Positions 51,943 to 60,232 of a stretch of 64,000 nucleotides of DNA are shown here, piece after piece. Source of the stretch: PALSA-1316 sp964499365. GTDB lineage: Bacteria > Nitrospirota > Thermodesulfovibrionia > Thermodesulfovibrionales > UBA6898. The notes under the pieces were generated by a model that saw only the letters and a program-made list of their open reading frames with translations, was not told the origin of the DNA and did no database searches. The stretch spans positions 186,001 to 250,000 of the forward strand of contig CAZCKU010000002.1 in the NCBI GenBank assembly GCA_964499365.1, given 5' to 3'. The number at the start of each line of letters is the position of its first letter. Positions within the stretch are counted from its first letter, which is position 1. A program made the position numbers and the translations under genes.

Positions 51943-52188
51943 TTATCGAGCGTTACTCATGTCTTCGGTACACGCGCCACTGACGCATGTCCTTGGTTTT
52001 TTTCTGCCGGGAAGGTCTTGACGCACCTCCCTGATGGTTTCTTCATAAACTTCGGTAATGGAGCCGCAGTATCCGGCAGCTGCCCCTTTTTTGCAAAGCG
52101 GGGTGTCGCTGTAGGGCATGACCATGCTGGCGCAACCGGTTAATCCAGTCGCTACTGTCATTGCAAGCGCCAAAAGCGTATACCTCAT
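51943..52188 (-). CDS. traV: TraV N-terminal lipoprotein (split TraV)
   Basis: An 81-residue lipoprotein with lipobox G-L-T-G-C-A-S. It then has C-K-K-G-A-A-A-G-Y-C-G-S-I-T-E-V-Y-E, matching the cysteine-containing N-terminal segment of F-type TraV. The C-terminal channel domain seen in full-length TraV is missing and is found instead in the 49700-50173 gene. The ATG overlaps the traB stop in a TGATG arrangement with GAGGTG upstream. Confidence 0.65.
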   Translation of the reverse strand: MRYTLLALAMTVATGLTGCASMVMPYSDTPLCKKGAAAGYCGSITEVYEETIREVRQDLPGRKKPRTCVSGACTEDMSNAR

Positions 52189-53423
52189 CACTTCACCTCA
52201 CTAAGGGAAAACTTATTGATAAAGACAATCTCGACCTTTCTGCCGGCCGAAACTTCCACGACAGGAAACATCTCCTTGCTCATGTCTATATAAAACTTAC
52301 TGAGTTCCTCTGCAGCCTTGGATACTCCTCCGCCAAGCCCGGCCTGCGCGGTCTTATTAGGGTCTATCGTTGAGGTGCTTCCGGTTGGGCTGATGTTCAC
52401 GACTGTTGCGGACTGTGAAAATGCCTGCGACACACCCTGCAGAAACCCCGCGGCTATTGTTCTGGCAAGCATGGCCCCTTGTTTTGTCACCACTTGCCCT
52501 GCAACTCCGAGCTTGCCGTCTTCGCCAACGACATATCCGGATACCTGCGCCTCAGTGACAGTGCCGTCTTTGGAATTGCATGAAATGGTGTTGATCCTGA
52601 TGTTGGCTCTTTCGCTCGAAAGTTCTCCGTATGCCTCGCCGATAGCGAAACACTCGCGAATGTCAGCCCTGAACTTATTGGGTAGCTGAGCAAGGTCTAT
52701 GATCCTCAGCAGGACCGGATAAGGGCTTCCCTTGCCCTTTACGCCCGATGGAGCGTCCACTCCATTCATAAGAACGGCCCTGACGAAGGCACCAGCTGAA
52801 ACTGTGCCTGGCCCGGACTTTTTTCCCGGGCCCTGTTTCTGGCTGGAATCCGGCTCGGCTTTTGTGGCCTCTTTTGTCTCGGTCTTTGAGGGCTTTCCGA
52901 CCTCGAAGCCGATGAGATTAGTCATTTGTTTGTCCCTCACAGTGGTCTGACCGGCGTGCTGGCCAGGTTGTCCGGCCTGCACCACCGGCATGTAACCGGT
53001 ATTAGGGGCAAAAGGAACATTAGAGGGTGTACCGGGGGGTGCAGGGGGTGGATTCTGTGAAGACGGCGGCGGTACAGGGGGCATTGTTCCGGATGAGTAT
53101 CTCTGCATGGGGCCTCCTGTCCCAGGCATACTGCCTTTTTGCAATACCACGACCGCGTCCTTGAGCTCTTTCAACTCTTTATCCTGCTCCTTTATCTGCT
53201 TATCTTGTTGCTGTATCTGAGTTGTGCTTTGCTTGATAAAGCTCTCCTTCGCCGTATCCTGTTTACCGGTAACGTCGATCTTGGGCTTGGGGGGAGGAGG
53301 AATATACTGTTGTTGAGATGACTGAATAAAGTAGGCCGCGCCAAGAAGCAATATTAAAGCTCCGGTGATCGCTATGATGAGCGTTTTTTTGCGTTTTTTC
53401 TCGTCAGACAGTATCTCACTCAT
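52188..53423 (-). CDS. traB: conjugal transfer protein TraB (VirB10-like)
   Basis: A 411-residue inner-membrane-anchored protein. One span at residues ~14-33 (L-I-I-A-I-T-G-A-L-I-L-L-L-G-A-A-Y-F-I), a coiled coil (~55-95), a Pro-rich stretch (~105-150) that spans the periplasm, and a C-terminal VirB10-like domain from ~residue 205 (S-A-G-A-F-V-R-A-V-L-M-N-G-V-D, G-E-L-S-S-E-R-A-N-I). It links the inner and outer membrane parts of the channel. It overlaps traK by 8 bases. GAGGTTG precedes the ATG. Confidence 0.92.
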   Translation of the reverse strand: MSEILSDEKKRKKTLIIAITGALILLLGAAYFIQSSQQQYIPPPPKPKIDVTGKQDTAKESFIKQSTTQIQQQDKQIKEQDKELKELKDAVVVLQKGSMPGTGGPMQRYSSGTMPPVPPPSSQNPPPAPPGTPSNVPFAPNTGYMPVVQAGQPGQHAGQTTVRDKQMTNLIGFEVGKPSKTETKEATKAEPDSSQKQGPGKKSGPGTVSAGAFVRAVLMNGVDAPSGVKGKGSPYPVLLRIIDLAQLPNKFRADIRECFAIGEAYGELSSERANIRINTISCNSKDGTVTEAQVSGYVVGEDGKLGVAGQVVTKQGAMLARTIAAGFLQGVSQAFSQSATVVNISPTGSTSTIDPNKTAQAGLGGGVSKAAEELSKFYIDMSKEMFPVVEVSAGRKVEIVFINKFSLSEVK

Positions 53424-54558
53424 TGTTCAACCTCACAATTAAGACCCTTGTCTGCTGTTTTGCCTCCAGAACATTGTCTACGAGGGAAATAGCCAGGGGA
53501 TTTCTGATCTTCAGTAGGTCAAGAAGCTGAATCTCATCGAGGTTAATCGGTTGCTTCGCATATACGATATATTCCTGCACCTGAAGGTAATCTCCGATAT
53601 AGTCCCTGCTGTGGACGATGTCGCTCTCATGGAAGTTCTTTACGAGCTTATTGATCTCGGAGATTTCGTAACCGTTGGGAACATCCTCCCTGTATATGTC
53701 GCGGATAAGTTTTAAAATGGTGTTCTCATAATCAGTGGCCCTCTCATACTTGCCTGCCTGTTCCTTGTCTCCCATTGACGACTTGAGAAATATTGTGGTT
53801 GCTGGTATGTCTCTGGGTATAAGAAGAAGCGAGTACGTCTTGCTGCCACACAGGACGTAGACTTCCTTGGGTCTCTTGTCATACTTAAGCATTAGGGAAC
53901 CTGTCGCAGGATCCACCGTCTCCGCAGGAAGGTTCTTGATAAAGGCATCCTTCCCCTGGGATTTGATTTCAAGACTTTTTTCCTTCGAATAGACGATATT
54001 CGTTATATCCGCGGAGCATACTAGGCGCGAAATATCCTTCATCGCTATTTCGACCGGCTGAAAGCCCTCGTCGTATACTATCTGAGTGGCTTTATTGTGA
54101 TTACGGAGCTTTTCAATAACATCGTCTTCTGGAGAATTGTCGGTGACTGCAGAGGCGGTCCCCTTATTAACGTCCTTGCCTGTAACCTTTGTCCCATCTT
54201 TTGTACCTTTTTCCGATAGCGGAGGCGTTTTGGGCTCTCGCGCTTTATCAGCGGTGAACTGGTCGAGCGGCTTCGTGTCCATCTCGACCTCCTTTGAAAG
54301 TTCAGCACCATCGACAACAGCCGGCTTGGGGCTATTGCCGAATACAGCGTTTGGTGCGGGCTGGGGGGACTCGCTGTCAGTAGGAAGCTGATCCTGAGCA
54401 GGAGCCGGTGGAAGGGAATCCGCCGGGACTACCGACTGCTGGCCGAAGAACTGCTCATCGGCCCATCCTGCGGCTGCCAGCAGAAGGCACACGACAAGAA
54501 TGAAGCTACTTATTCTCAGGTTGTTGGTCATTTTTATCTGGCGTCTCGATTTTTTCAT
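53416..54558 (-). CDS. traK: conjugal transfer protein TraK (VirB9-like)
   Basis: A 380-residue exported protein with a signal peptide (L-R-I-S-S-F-I-L-V-V-C-L-L-L-A-A-A-G-W-A), a long Pro/Thr/Lys-rich linker (~25-135) that is unusually large for the family, then the TraK secretin-like domain (F-Q-P-V-E-I-A-M-K-D-I-S-R-L-V-C-S...I-T-N-I-V-Y-S). It forms the outer-membrane ring of the channel with TraB and TraV. The start at 54558 or at the ATG nine codons later are both possible; it overlaps traE. Confidence 0.88.
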   Translation of the reverse strand: MKKSRRQIKMTNNLRISSFILVVCLLLAAAGWADEQFFGQQSVVPADSLPPAPAQDQLPTDSESPQPAPNAVFGNSPKPAVVDGAELSKEVEMDTKPLDQFTADKAREPKTPPLSEKGTKDGTKVTGKDVNKGTASAVTDNSPEDDVIEKLRNHNKATQIVYDEGFQPVEIAMKDISRLVCSADITNIVYSKEKSLEIKSQGKDAFIKNLPAETVDPATGSLMLKYDKRPKEVYVLCGSKTYSLLLIPRDIPATTIFLKSSMGDKEQAGKYERATDYENTILKLIRDIYREDVPNGYEISEINKLVKNFHESDIVHSRDYIGDYLQVQEYIVYAKQPINLDEIQLLDLLKIRNPLAISLVDNVLEAKQQTRVLIVRLNNE

Positions 54559-55090
54559 AACTGGCTATTACGAACCTCCCTTGTTCGATATGAAATTTCA
54601 TCCTGTATTCAGCCTTCGCAACCAATAACTCCTTGTCCTGTGTGTATTTCCTGAGAAGGCCAATGATTTGAATGCTGTTATCCTGCATAACCATTCTCTG
54701 CGGGATAAAATACTGAGAGATCTTATAGGTGGTGGCTTCGTCCACCATGACGAGAAGAGAGGTTGACACGTCCTTGTAAACGGTGGGAGAAATAAACCTC
54801 ATGAACTCGTTTACCCTTTCTTTGACTGTGTCAGGGGTAAAATTCGTTATCAATTCTACCGAGTACTTCGCCATCATCTCTATGTACTCATTCGACGCTT
54901 TATTGCCCTCTACATAGAATTTTCTGTCGAGATAGGAGGGGACTATAACCGTCCTCTCGTTCTTTCTCATATACACCATGAGCAGTCCCTCAAGCAGCAA
55001 TCCTATGGTGAGAATAACCACAACAAATCTGAGGAGGTTGTTCTCATCATTTTTGTTCGCTATGGTTTCAAAAAACTTTGTTTTATTCAT
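54506..55090 (-). CDS. traE: conjugal transfer protein TraE (VirB5/8-like)
   Basis: A 194-residue inner-membrane protein with one N-terminal span (L-L-R-F-V-V-V-I-L-T-I-G-L-L-L-E-G-L-L-M) and a periplasmic domain of the TraE fold (Y-L-D-R-K-F-Y-V, Y-I-E-M-M-A-K-Y, L-L-R-K-Y-T-Q-D-K). TraE is a pilus-assembly scaffold related to VirB8. GAGGAGG precedes the ATG. The order traE-traK-traB is that of F, but traL and traA are not found upstream. Confidence 0.88.
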   Translation of the reverse strand: MNKTKFFETIANKNDENNLLRFVVVILTIGLLLEGLLMVYMRKNERTVIVPSYLDRKFYVEGNKASNEYIEMMAKYSVELITNFTPDTVKERVNEFMRFISPTVYKDVSTSLLVMVDEATTYKISQYFIPQRMVMQDNSIQIIGLLRKYTQDKELLVAKAEYRMKFHIEQGRFVIASYEKIETPDKNDQQPENK

Positions 55091-55233
55091 ATCCTCCTCT
55101 TCCAGAGCCTGACAGCTCCCTGCGCTTTTTCTTCAGATATTTTTTCGGCATAGCATATACATGACATTGTTTTGGTTTGCGCTGCCGCCTGATGGAATAT
55201 TACGTCTCCATATTCAGAACTATTTGAACCCTG

Positions 55234-55911
55234 TTATTTTTTCCTGTAGAGGTTTAAATGAAAGAGATCAAAAGGGAATGCAAAGGGCAGTTTTCTTCTC
55301 TCTTCCAGGACAAAACCGCTTTTCAGGATGATCTCGTCTGTTTGCCTTGCGTTATAGTAATGCCTTCCCGCACAAGGACCGGTTTCCTGGGAATAGGTCC
55401 CTTTGAGGATAAGCCTTAACGTCTTGTACAGGACCGACTCTGTCGGCTCACTGGTTATCAGGTATCCTCCGGGCTTGAGTATGCGGTCGATTTCTGCCAT
55501 AGCTGAGTGAATCTGCTCGATATGTTCGAGCGTGTCGAGACATGCCACGGCATCAAAGGAATAACTGAGGAAATTGGTCTGGAGGATGCTCTGCACGGAA
55601 AAAATGCCTTCCGAGATCGTTCGGTTCAGAGAAAGAACCGCAGGGTTAACGTCAATTGCAGAAATGCGATCGGGAGCGGTACCTTCCGCCAGGATGCTGC
55701 GTATCAGCTTCCCGGAGCCGCACCCGACGTCAAGAACGCTCGCCGGGGATATTCTCTTTATGTAGCCGTTTGCGATACTTATGCGGCAGTTGAATAAGAC
55801 TCGTGCAAGAGGATTACTGCTCAGGTATTCCGGAACAATCGCGTCAAGGTCGCCAGGGATCTGTGCGGTTTCCTGTTCATCGGGCTTGCCTATGTCCTTT
55901 ATGAGTTCCAT
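55234..55911 (-). CDS. class I SAM-dependent methyltransferase
   Basis: A 225-residue methyltransferase. It has the S-adenosylmethionine motif I V-L-D-V-G-C-G-S-G-K near residue 60 and motif post-II A-C-L-D-T-L-E-H-I, then L-K-P-G-G-Y-L-I-T. This is the small-molecule or glycan type (UbiE/Methyltransf_11-like). Start placed at the ATG read from 55911; the longer frame begins with TTG. It overlaps the end of the upstream membrane-protein gene by 35 bases and is the last gene of the glycan cassette. Confidence 0.8.
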   Translation of the reverse strand: MELIKDIGKPDEQETAQIPGDLDAIVPEYLSSNPLARVLFNCRISIANGYIKRISPASVLDVGCGSGKLIRSILAEGTAPDRISAIDVNPAVLSLNRTISEGIFSVQSILQTNFLSYSFDAVACLDTLEHIEQIHSAMAEIDRILKPGGYLITSEPTESVLYKTLRLILKGTYSQETGPCAGRHYYNARQTDEIILKSGFVLEERRKLPFAFPFDLFHLNLYRKK

Positions 55912-57544
55912 TGTCGATCGTTCCAATTTCTAAAATATTACTTTTGAGTTCCGGCGGTCTGATCTTCCATAGGCGTTTGCTTTGCTCAACAGCAATAAGA
56001 TCCAGGCAGCGTGGGGGCTGTCCCTGAAGATTGCTTTCAACGAGGTATTGGAATTTATGCAGTGCCCTATCGTCACAGTCCAATTCCCCCCGGCTGATGT
56101 CCTTTATCACCTTCTGAACCGCTTTGTCGGTCCAGCCATAGGCATAGCAAGGAGATACGCGAAGAGACGGGTTTTTGTAGATGAGCTGATACATGACATT
56201 CATGTCCTCAGTCAGAACATAACTTGAAGCCGGTATCCTCGCGGGGATTTCGGATAGAATCTGTTGCACCCCCCAGGGAAACTGAACAAGCATGAAGAAA
56301 ACGGCTCCAAGGGTCATCACGGGAGTAACTCTGATCCTATCCGGCACAAACCGAAAAAAAGAGACCATCAGCGACATTATTGTCTCAACATAACGGACCT
56401 GGTTGCTCAGGGATAGGTAACAGATAGAGAAAAGTGTTTTCAGGTCCCGCCTCCCAAAATAGATCATGGGCAGTGCGAAAAGGAACATCTTGAAATAGAA
56501 CCCGATTATGGTTTTGTTCTCGGTCACGGGCAGATTTTGATCATTGAGGCTGGTCACAACTGCCAGTGTCTCTGATACGAAGGCACCTTTAGAATATGCC
56601 AGCCAGAAGATGAGAGCGCCTGTCATGGAGAGAATATATTTCCGGTCTTTAAGAAGCAGGGGAACGAAATATATGAATGACAGATAATATAAAACTCCCA
56701 TAAAGAAGCCGGCTACAACTTTAGTTTCGCCCCTTAACTGCTCATCATAGGCATAGATGGTAAGCATAATGGAGGAGCATACTATCGATGGCCGTCCCAG
56801 CATGATCCTGCCGGCAATGTACTGTATGGTGAACGTGAGGAGGATGAGTCTCAAGTTGATATCTGTGTCTTTAAGAAGGCGGTTGGTAGCAATAAACGTC
56901 AAAGCAAGAGCCGTCAACTGGGGAACAGCAAGGGCATAGTCGCCCAAGAGTTTATGTAACCACCCCATTATGACGTCAAAGCCAAGGTATGAGTCGAACG
57001 TGGGCTCAAATGACGTGATCTGATAGGGAATCCTGTAATCGTAGTCCCATAAATAGGCGACTGCATGCCTTAATAGATCGTCCTTCGGGAAGAATGCCTT
57101 GGCGTAAAACCCCACGCACCATACGGCCAAAAGGAATATGAACAGGTGGTAGGGCTTGAAAATAACGTTTTCGTATGTGAAAAGCCTGCTGTACGCTTCA
57201 AACGGAAAGGCGCTGATTGGACCCGCCGTTACCCCGGCATTGCCGGGCTCCGGCAGAAAAGGAGCCTTAAAGAGCACAAAATTATCCCCGAAGACTCCTT
57301 GCAGCTCTGCGAAGCGGGAAAGTCCTGCGTCAGTAGCCACGACAACAACACATCTGACGCTATCAACAGACGAGAGAAAGGTCCATGACTCTTTTACGGC
57401 AAACAGGTTGTTGAATGCCAACACCCTGCCTTCCTCCATGTCAGTGAATAGCAGTATAGGCATGGACTTGAATTTCGTAAATTGGCGGGAGACGAATTTA
57501 GCGTAGAGAAGGAGGAATATCCTTAGAACCCTGTTATACGGCAT
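55877..57544 (-). CDS. polytopic membrane protein, possible GT-C-like glycosyltransferase
   Basis: A 555-residue protein. A soluble N-terminal ~110 residues (alpha/beta-like, with L-L-F-T-D-M-E-E-G) is followed by about ten hydrophobic spans. A loop after the first span holds F-F-P-K-D-D-L-L-R-H-A, an acidic loop like the first catalytic loop of GT-C glycosyltransferases that use lipid-linked sugars. The C-terminus is hydrophilic. No clear ribosome binding site precedes the ATG at 57544, 5 bases after the DUF3307 gene; translational coupling is likely. The GT-C call rests on topology and one acidic loop only. Confidence 0.6.
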   Translation of the reverse strand: MPYNRVLRIFLLLYAKFVSRQFTKFKSMPILLFTDMEEGRVLAFNNLFAVKESWTFLSSVDSVRCVVVVATDAGLSRFAELQGVFGDNFVLFKAPFLPEPGNAGVTAGPISAFPFEAYSRLFTYENVIFKPYHLFIFLLAVWCVGFYAKAFFPKDDLLRHAVAYLWDYDYRIPYQITSFEPTFDSYLGFDVIMGWLHKLLGDYALAVPQLTALALTFIATNRLLKDTDINLRLILLTFTIQYIAGRIMLGRPSIVCSSIMLTIYAYDEQLRGETKVVAGFFMGVLYYLSFIYFVPLLLKDRKYILSMTGALIFWLAYSKGAFVSETLAVVTSLNDQNLPVTENKTIIGFYFKMFLFALPMIYFGRRDLKTLFSICYLSLSNQVRYVETIMSLMVSFFRFVPDRIRVTPVMTLGAVFFMLVQFPWGVQQILSEIPARIPASSYVLTEDMNVMYQLIYKNPSLRVSPCYAYGWTDKAVQKVIKDISRGELDCDDRALHKFQYLVESNLQGQPPRCLDLIAVEQSKRLWKIRPPELKSNILEIGTIDNGTHKGHRQAR

Positions 57545-57549
57545 TTCTG

Positions 57550-57873
57550 TCAGATGGAAGAAATACCGCCAATAAATAGCACATGAAAGATGTTGTCGGT
57601 CAGTATAATGCTCCAGGGCGCAAGGGGCGGAGATGCAAAGGTCGTCCTGCCGCTCCACTTCATCGACCAGGTCACTATGTTTGTCCTATCCTGCAGGAAA
57701 TGCTGCACCCCAATTGCGGCAAGCTTCCAAGCCGGGAATCCGCATAGGAGAAACGGCAGCAGATACGTCAGGACATGAGCGGCACAAACCCAGGACTTCT
57801 GCTTTTTGCTTTTTGCCATCCAGTCGGTCTGCAACAGGTAATCACCAATCAGATGGGCATAGATCCAATGCAT
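57550..57873 (-). CDS. DUF3307 family membrane protein
   Basis: A 107-residue membrane protein with the DUF3307 opening H-L-I-G-D-Y-L-L-Q-T-D-W-M-A. Two or three hydrophobic spans follow (H-V-L-T-Y-L-L-P-F-L-L). The family's H-x-x-G-D-x-x-x-Q pattern is unexplained but often plasmid- or phage-borne. CAGGAGG precedes the ATG. It belongs to the four-gene cassette inserted between traE and trbC. Confidence 0.75.
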   Translation of the reverse strand: MHWIYAHLIGDYLLQTDWMAKSKKQKSWVCAAHVLTYLLPFLLCGFPAWKLAAIGVQHFLQDRTNIVTWSMKWSGRTTFASPPLAPWSIILTDNIFHVLFIGGISSI

Positions 57874-57966
57874 TATTGAGCCTCCTGTACACGCATGAGC
57901 TGTTTAGAAATGGACACAAATATAAGGAAAACTATGCGGAGACGAATATGGAAGGCATCACGGTCA

Positions 57967-58707
57967 TCAGTGAGCCGCAACAAGGATACCTTTCCTCTTA
58001 TTTTCACGGGATACCAGAAGACAAATCTTTTCGTACATATAGACAATGGCAAGAAAATCCAAAAAGCCGATCTTCTTGCCTTCCTGCCTGGTCCTCGGTT
58101 TATAAGGTATATCGATCTCCTTGATATAAAGGCCGCTAAGGATCGCCCTTGCTGTCAGCTCCGTCTCTATCTCAAACCCGCTGGAAATGATTTTCATCCC
58201 ACGTATTACGTCCCTTTTATACCCGCGCTGGCCTGTAAAAACATCGGAAAGCCTGGCTTTAAACCTTTTTGTCATCATATGGAGAATAAGCCTGTTGGCG
58301 AGGTATGGGAAAAAACCAATATCATAGGGCCGGCACACCCTGCAGCCATGAATTATATCGTAATGCCTGAGAGCCTCGGTTATGCCGACGATATAGGTGG
58401 GATCGTATTCCAGGTCCGCATCCTGAAACACGATATAGTCTCCCTGAGCTATAGCAAATCCGACCTTCATGGCATTGGCCTTGCCCTGCTTCTGAGCCCT
58501 CTTCAGTTTGATTGTGAAGTTCTGACCCATGCCGTGATCGATAAAGGACCTAACCAATGCATAGCTGTTGTCCGTTGAATTGTTGTCCACAACGATAATT
58601 TCCTTGTTTATAGGGAGTTCGCAGCATATTCTCAGGGTCGTCAGTATGTATTCTGATTCGTTGTAAACAGGGATAATAATTGAGGTTAATGGCTTATTGC
58701 CTGCCAT
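57967..58707 (-). CDS. family 2 glycosyltransferase (DPM synthase-like)
   Basis: A 246-residue GT-A glycosyltransferase. The nucleotide-binding start T-S-I-I-I-P-V-Y-N-E-S-E, V-V-D-N-N-S-T-D-N-S, the K-A-N-A-M-K-V-G-F helix, and the metal-binding Q-D-A-D-L-E-Y-D-P are all seen. Dolichyl- or polyprenyl-phosphate sugar synthases have this exact D-A-D-L-E-Y-D. It would charge a lipid carrier that the neighbouring GT-C-like protein could use. It overlaps trbC by 14 bases and has an AAAAGGG upstream. Confidence 0.85.
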   Translation of the reverse strand: MAGNKPLTSIIIPVYNESEYILTTLRICCELPINKEIIVVDNNSTDNSYALVRSFIDHGMGQNFTIKLKRAQKQGKANAMKVGFAIAQGDYIVFQDADLEYDPTYIVGITEALRHYDIIHGCRVCRPYDIGFFPYLANRLILHMMTKRFKARLSDVFTGQRGYKRDVIRGMKIISSGFEIETELTARAILSGLYIKEIDIPYKPRTRQEGKKIGFLDFLAIVYMYEKICLLVSRENKRKGILVAAH

Positions 58708-59506
58708 AATACCCTTTTCTCAGCTGTTTAACGATGGCATTGAGCCTTTGATTGCTCGCCTTCGCATTGATCTTCTCAATGGCGTATTCCAGAGATACGT
58801 CCCCGTATACGACATAGCTTTCAGCAGTCTTCTGGATATTGCTGTCGAGCCCTTCAGACAACTCCGGATTAATTGTGGAAACTCCTCTTGCAAAGACAAT
58901 GGCCGGGACCTGACTGATTTTGTAATGTCTATACAGGAAAGGGTCTATCTGGAATTCTGCCAGCCTCTTTATGTCCTCAGCGGGGTTGATAATGGCCTTC
59001 ATGAATTGGACGGTAGGCTTGATTTTAGAGCAGGACTCCACACACCCCCTCAGAATCATCGCTATGCGTGGGTCACGCAGCTTATCCAGACTGTCAGCAT
59101 AATTGGTGAGGGCTTTCATCGGAAGGCTGGACGAAATGAATATATAGATCCTCTCGTCATCTGCGAGATATCTCTTTGTTGAGATCTTCTTTGTATTCTC
59201 TCTATCGGATGCCGGAGCCTTGTCGACATAGAAATTGCCGTTACCATCCGATTTAATCCGCCCCTTCCATCCCTCGACTTCTTTGCCGCGCTTTTGAGAG
59301 TTTTTGAAGCCTTTCTCCGCCTCTTTCTGAATCCCTGCACTGTGTTTGTTCGTGATTTCGACGTTTCCGTATTGCTCAGATCTCTGGAAGGCGCTATCGA
59401 CATCGTCACCGATATCGGCAAAGGAGGGTCTCACCGTGACTGCCGCCACGAGCGCAACAGCCACGGCAAGACCGGGGGAGGGAAAGTGAAGAAGCCTGTT
59501 TTTCAA
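58694..59506 (-). CDS. trbC: conjugal pilus assembly protein TrbC
   Basis: A 270-residue periplasmic protein of the F-type TrbC family. A hydrophobic N-terminus (residues ~13-30) serves as signal, a charged middle follows, and the C-terminal TrbC domain has I-F-I-S-S-S-L-P-M-K-A-L, Q-V-P-A-I-V-F-A and V-V-Y-G-D-V-S-L-E-Y-A-I. TrbC works with TraW in pilus assembly; traW itself is not seen. The start is a TTG overlapping the stop of the upstream DsbC-like gene in a TTGA, with GAGGC upstream. Confidence 0.88.
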   Translation of the reverse strand: MKNRLLHFPSPGLAVAVALVAAVTVRPSFADIGDDVDSAFQRSEQYGNVEITNKHSAGIQKEAEKGFKNSQKRGKEVEGWKGRIKSDGNGNFYVDKAPASDRENTKKISTKRYLADDERIYIFISSSLPMKALTNYADSLDKLRDPRIAMILRGCVESCSKIKPTVQFMKAIINPAEDIKRLAEFQIDPFLYRHYKISQVPAIVFARGVSTINPELSEGLDSNIQKTAESYVVYGDVSLEYAIEKINAKASNQRLNAIVKQLRKGYYGRQ

Positions 59507-60222
59507 AGAATAGCCTCAAGCTGTTTGGCGTCGAAGCCAACCGCTCTTTTTCCATCAGGAGCTATGAATGTAGGCGTTCCGTTAAGTTCAAGGGACTCTC
59601 CCAGGCCAAGGGACTTATTTAATATCTCCTCCCCTTCCTTGCAGAGGCTGCCGGTATAGTCGCCCTCAAGGTATCTGTTGTAATCCATCTTCGAGCATAT
59701 GCCCTTTACAGCCTTTTCCCTTGCGCCGTCATGCATCGGAAGGGGATAAAAAACGACCTTTATCTCAACCTTTCTTTTCTCGGCAAAGTCCCGCACCTGG
59801 TACTTTGCGAGTTCACAGAACTGGCATTCAGGATCGGTGAACATGTAAACATATTTTTCTGCTCCCAGTGCCGGCTTATAGCTGAAGGCAACGATTTGAT
59901 CGACCTCCTGTTTCAGACTCGCGAAGCTTTTCACTTGGGTCTCACCCATAGACTGCTGCGTTATGTGTCTTTTATCCTTGAAGAGGTCGCCGGCGATAAC
60001 ATAATCGCCGAATACATAAAGGGGTATGTGCTCGTTCATTACCCTGGCTATGACCTCACAGGTATTTGATATGACTCTCTTTGTGACAATGGACAGCTTC
60101 GGGAGTGAAATATGTCGTGCAATTGTGTTCTCGTCAACCCCATCGCAGGGATTGGTTCCGCTATACCCGGCAACCGGAGAGAGAACAAGGAGAAGTAAAA
60201 CAATCGCGGATCTGATCTTCAT
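59503..60222 (-). CDS. DsbC-like thiol:disulfide isomerase, tandem copy 2
   Basis: A 239-residue exported protein with a signal peptide (residues ~1-20) and N-P-C-D-G-V-D-E just after it. A dimerisation-like region leads to the thioredoxin domain with D-P-E-C-Q-F-C-E (about residue 134) and cis-proline G-T-P-T-F. It closely parallels the adjacent upstream gene along its whole length, so the two arose by tandem duplication. Probably assists disulfide formation in Tra proteins. AAAGGGAAAG precedes the ATG. Confidence 0.88.
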   Translation of the reverse strand: MKIRSAIVLLLLVLSPVAGYSGTNPCDGVDENTIARHISLPKLSIVTKRVISNTCEVIARVMNEHIPLYVFGDYVIAGDLFKDKRHITQQSMGETQVKSFASLKQEVDQIVAFSYKPALGAEKYVYMFTDPECQFCELAKYQVRDFAEKRKVEIKVVFYPLPMHDGAREKAVKGICSKMDYNRYLEGDYTGSLCKEGEEILNKSLGLGESLELNGTPTFIAPDGKRAVGFDAKQLEAIL

Positions 60223-60232
60223 GGCTTTCCCT

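Noticed and set aside
55091..55233. A possible traL or other small gene upstream of traE
   Set aside because: The only frame ending at the traE start is 26 codons, without a ribosome binding site and unlike TraL.
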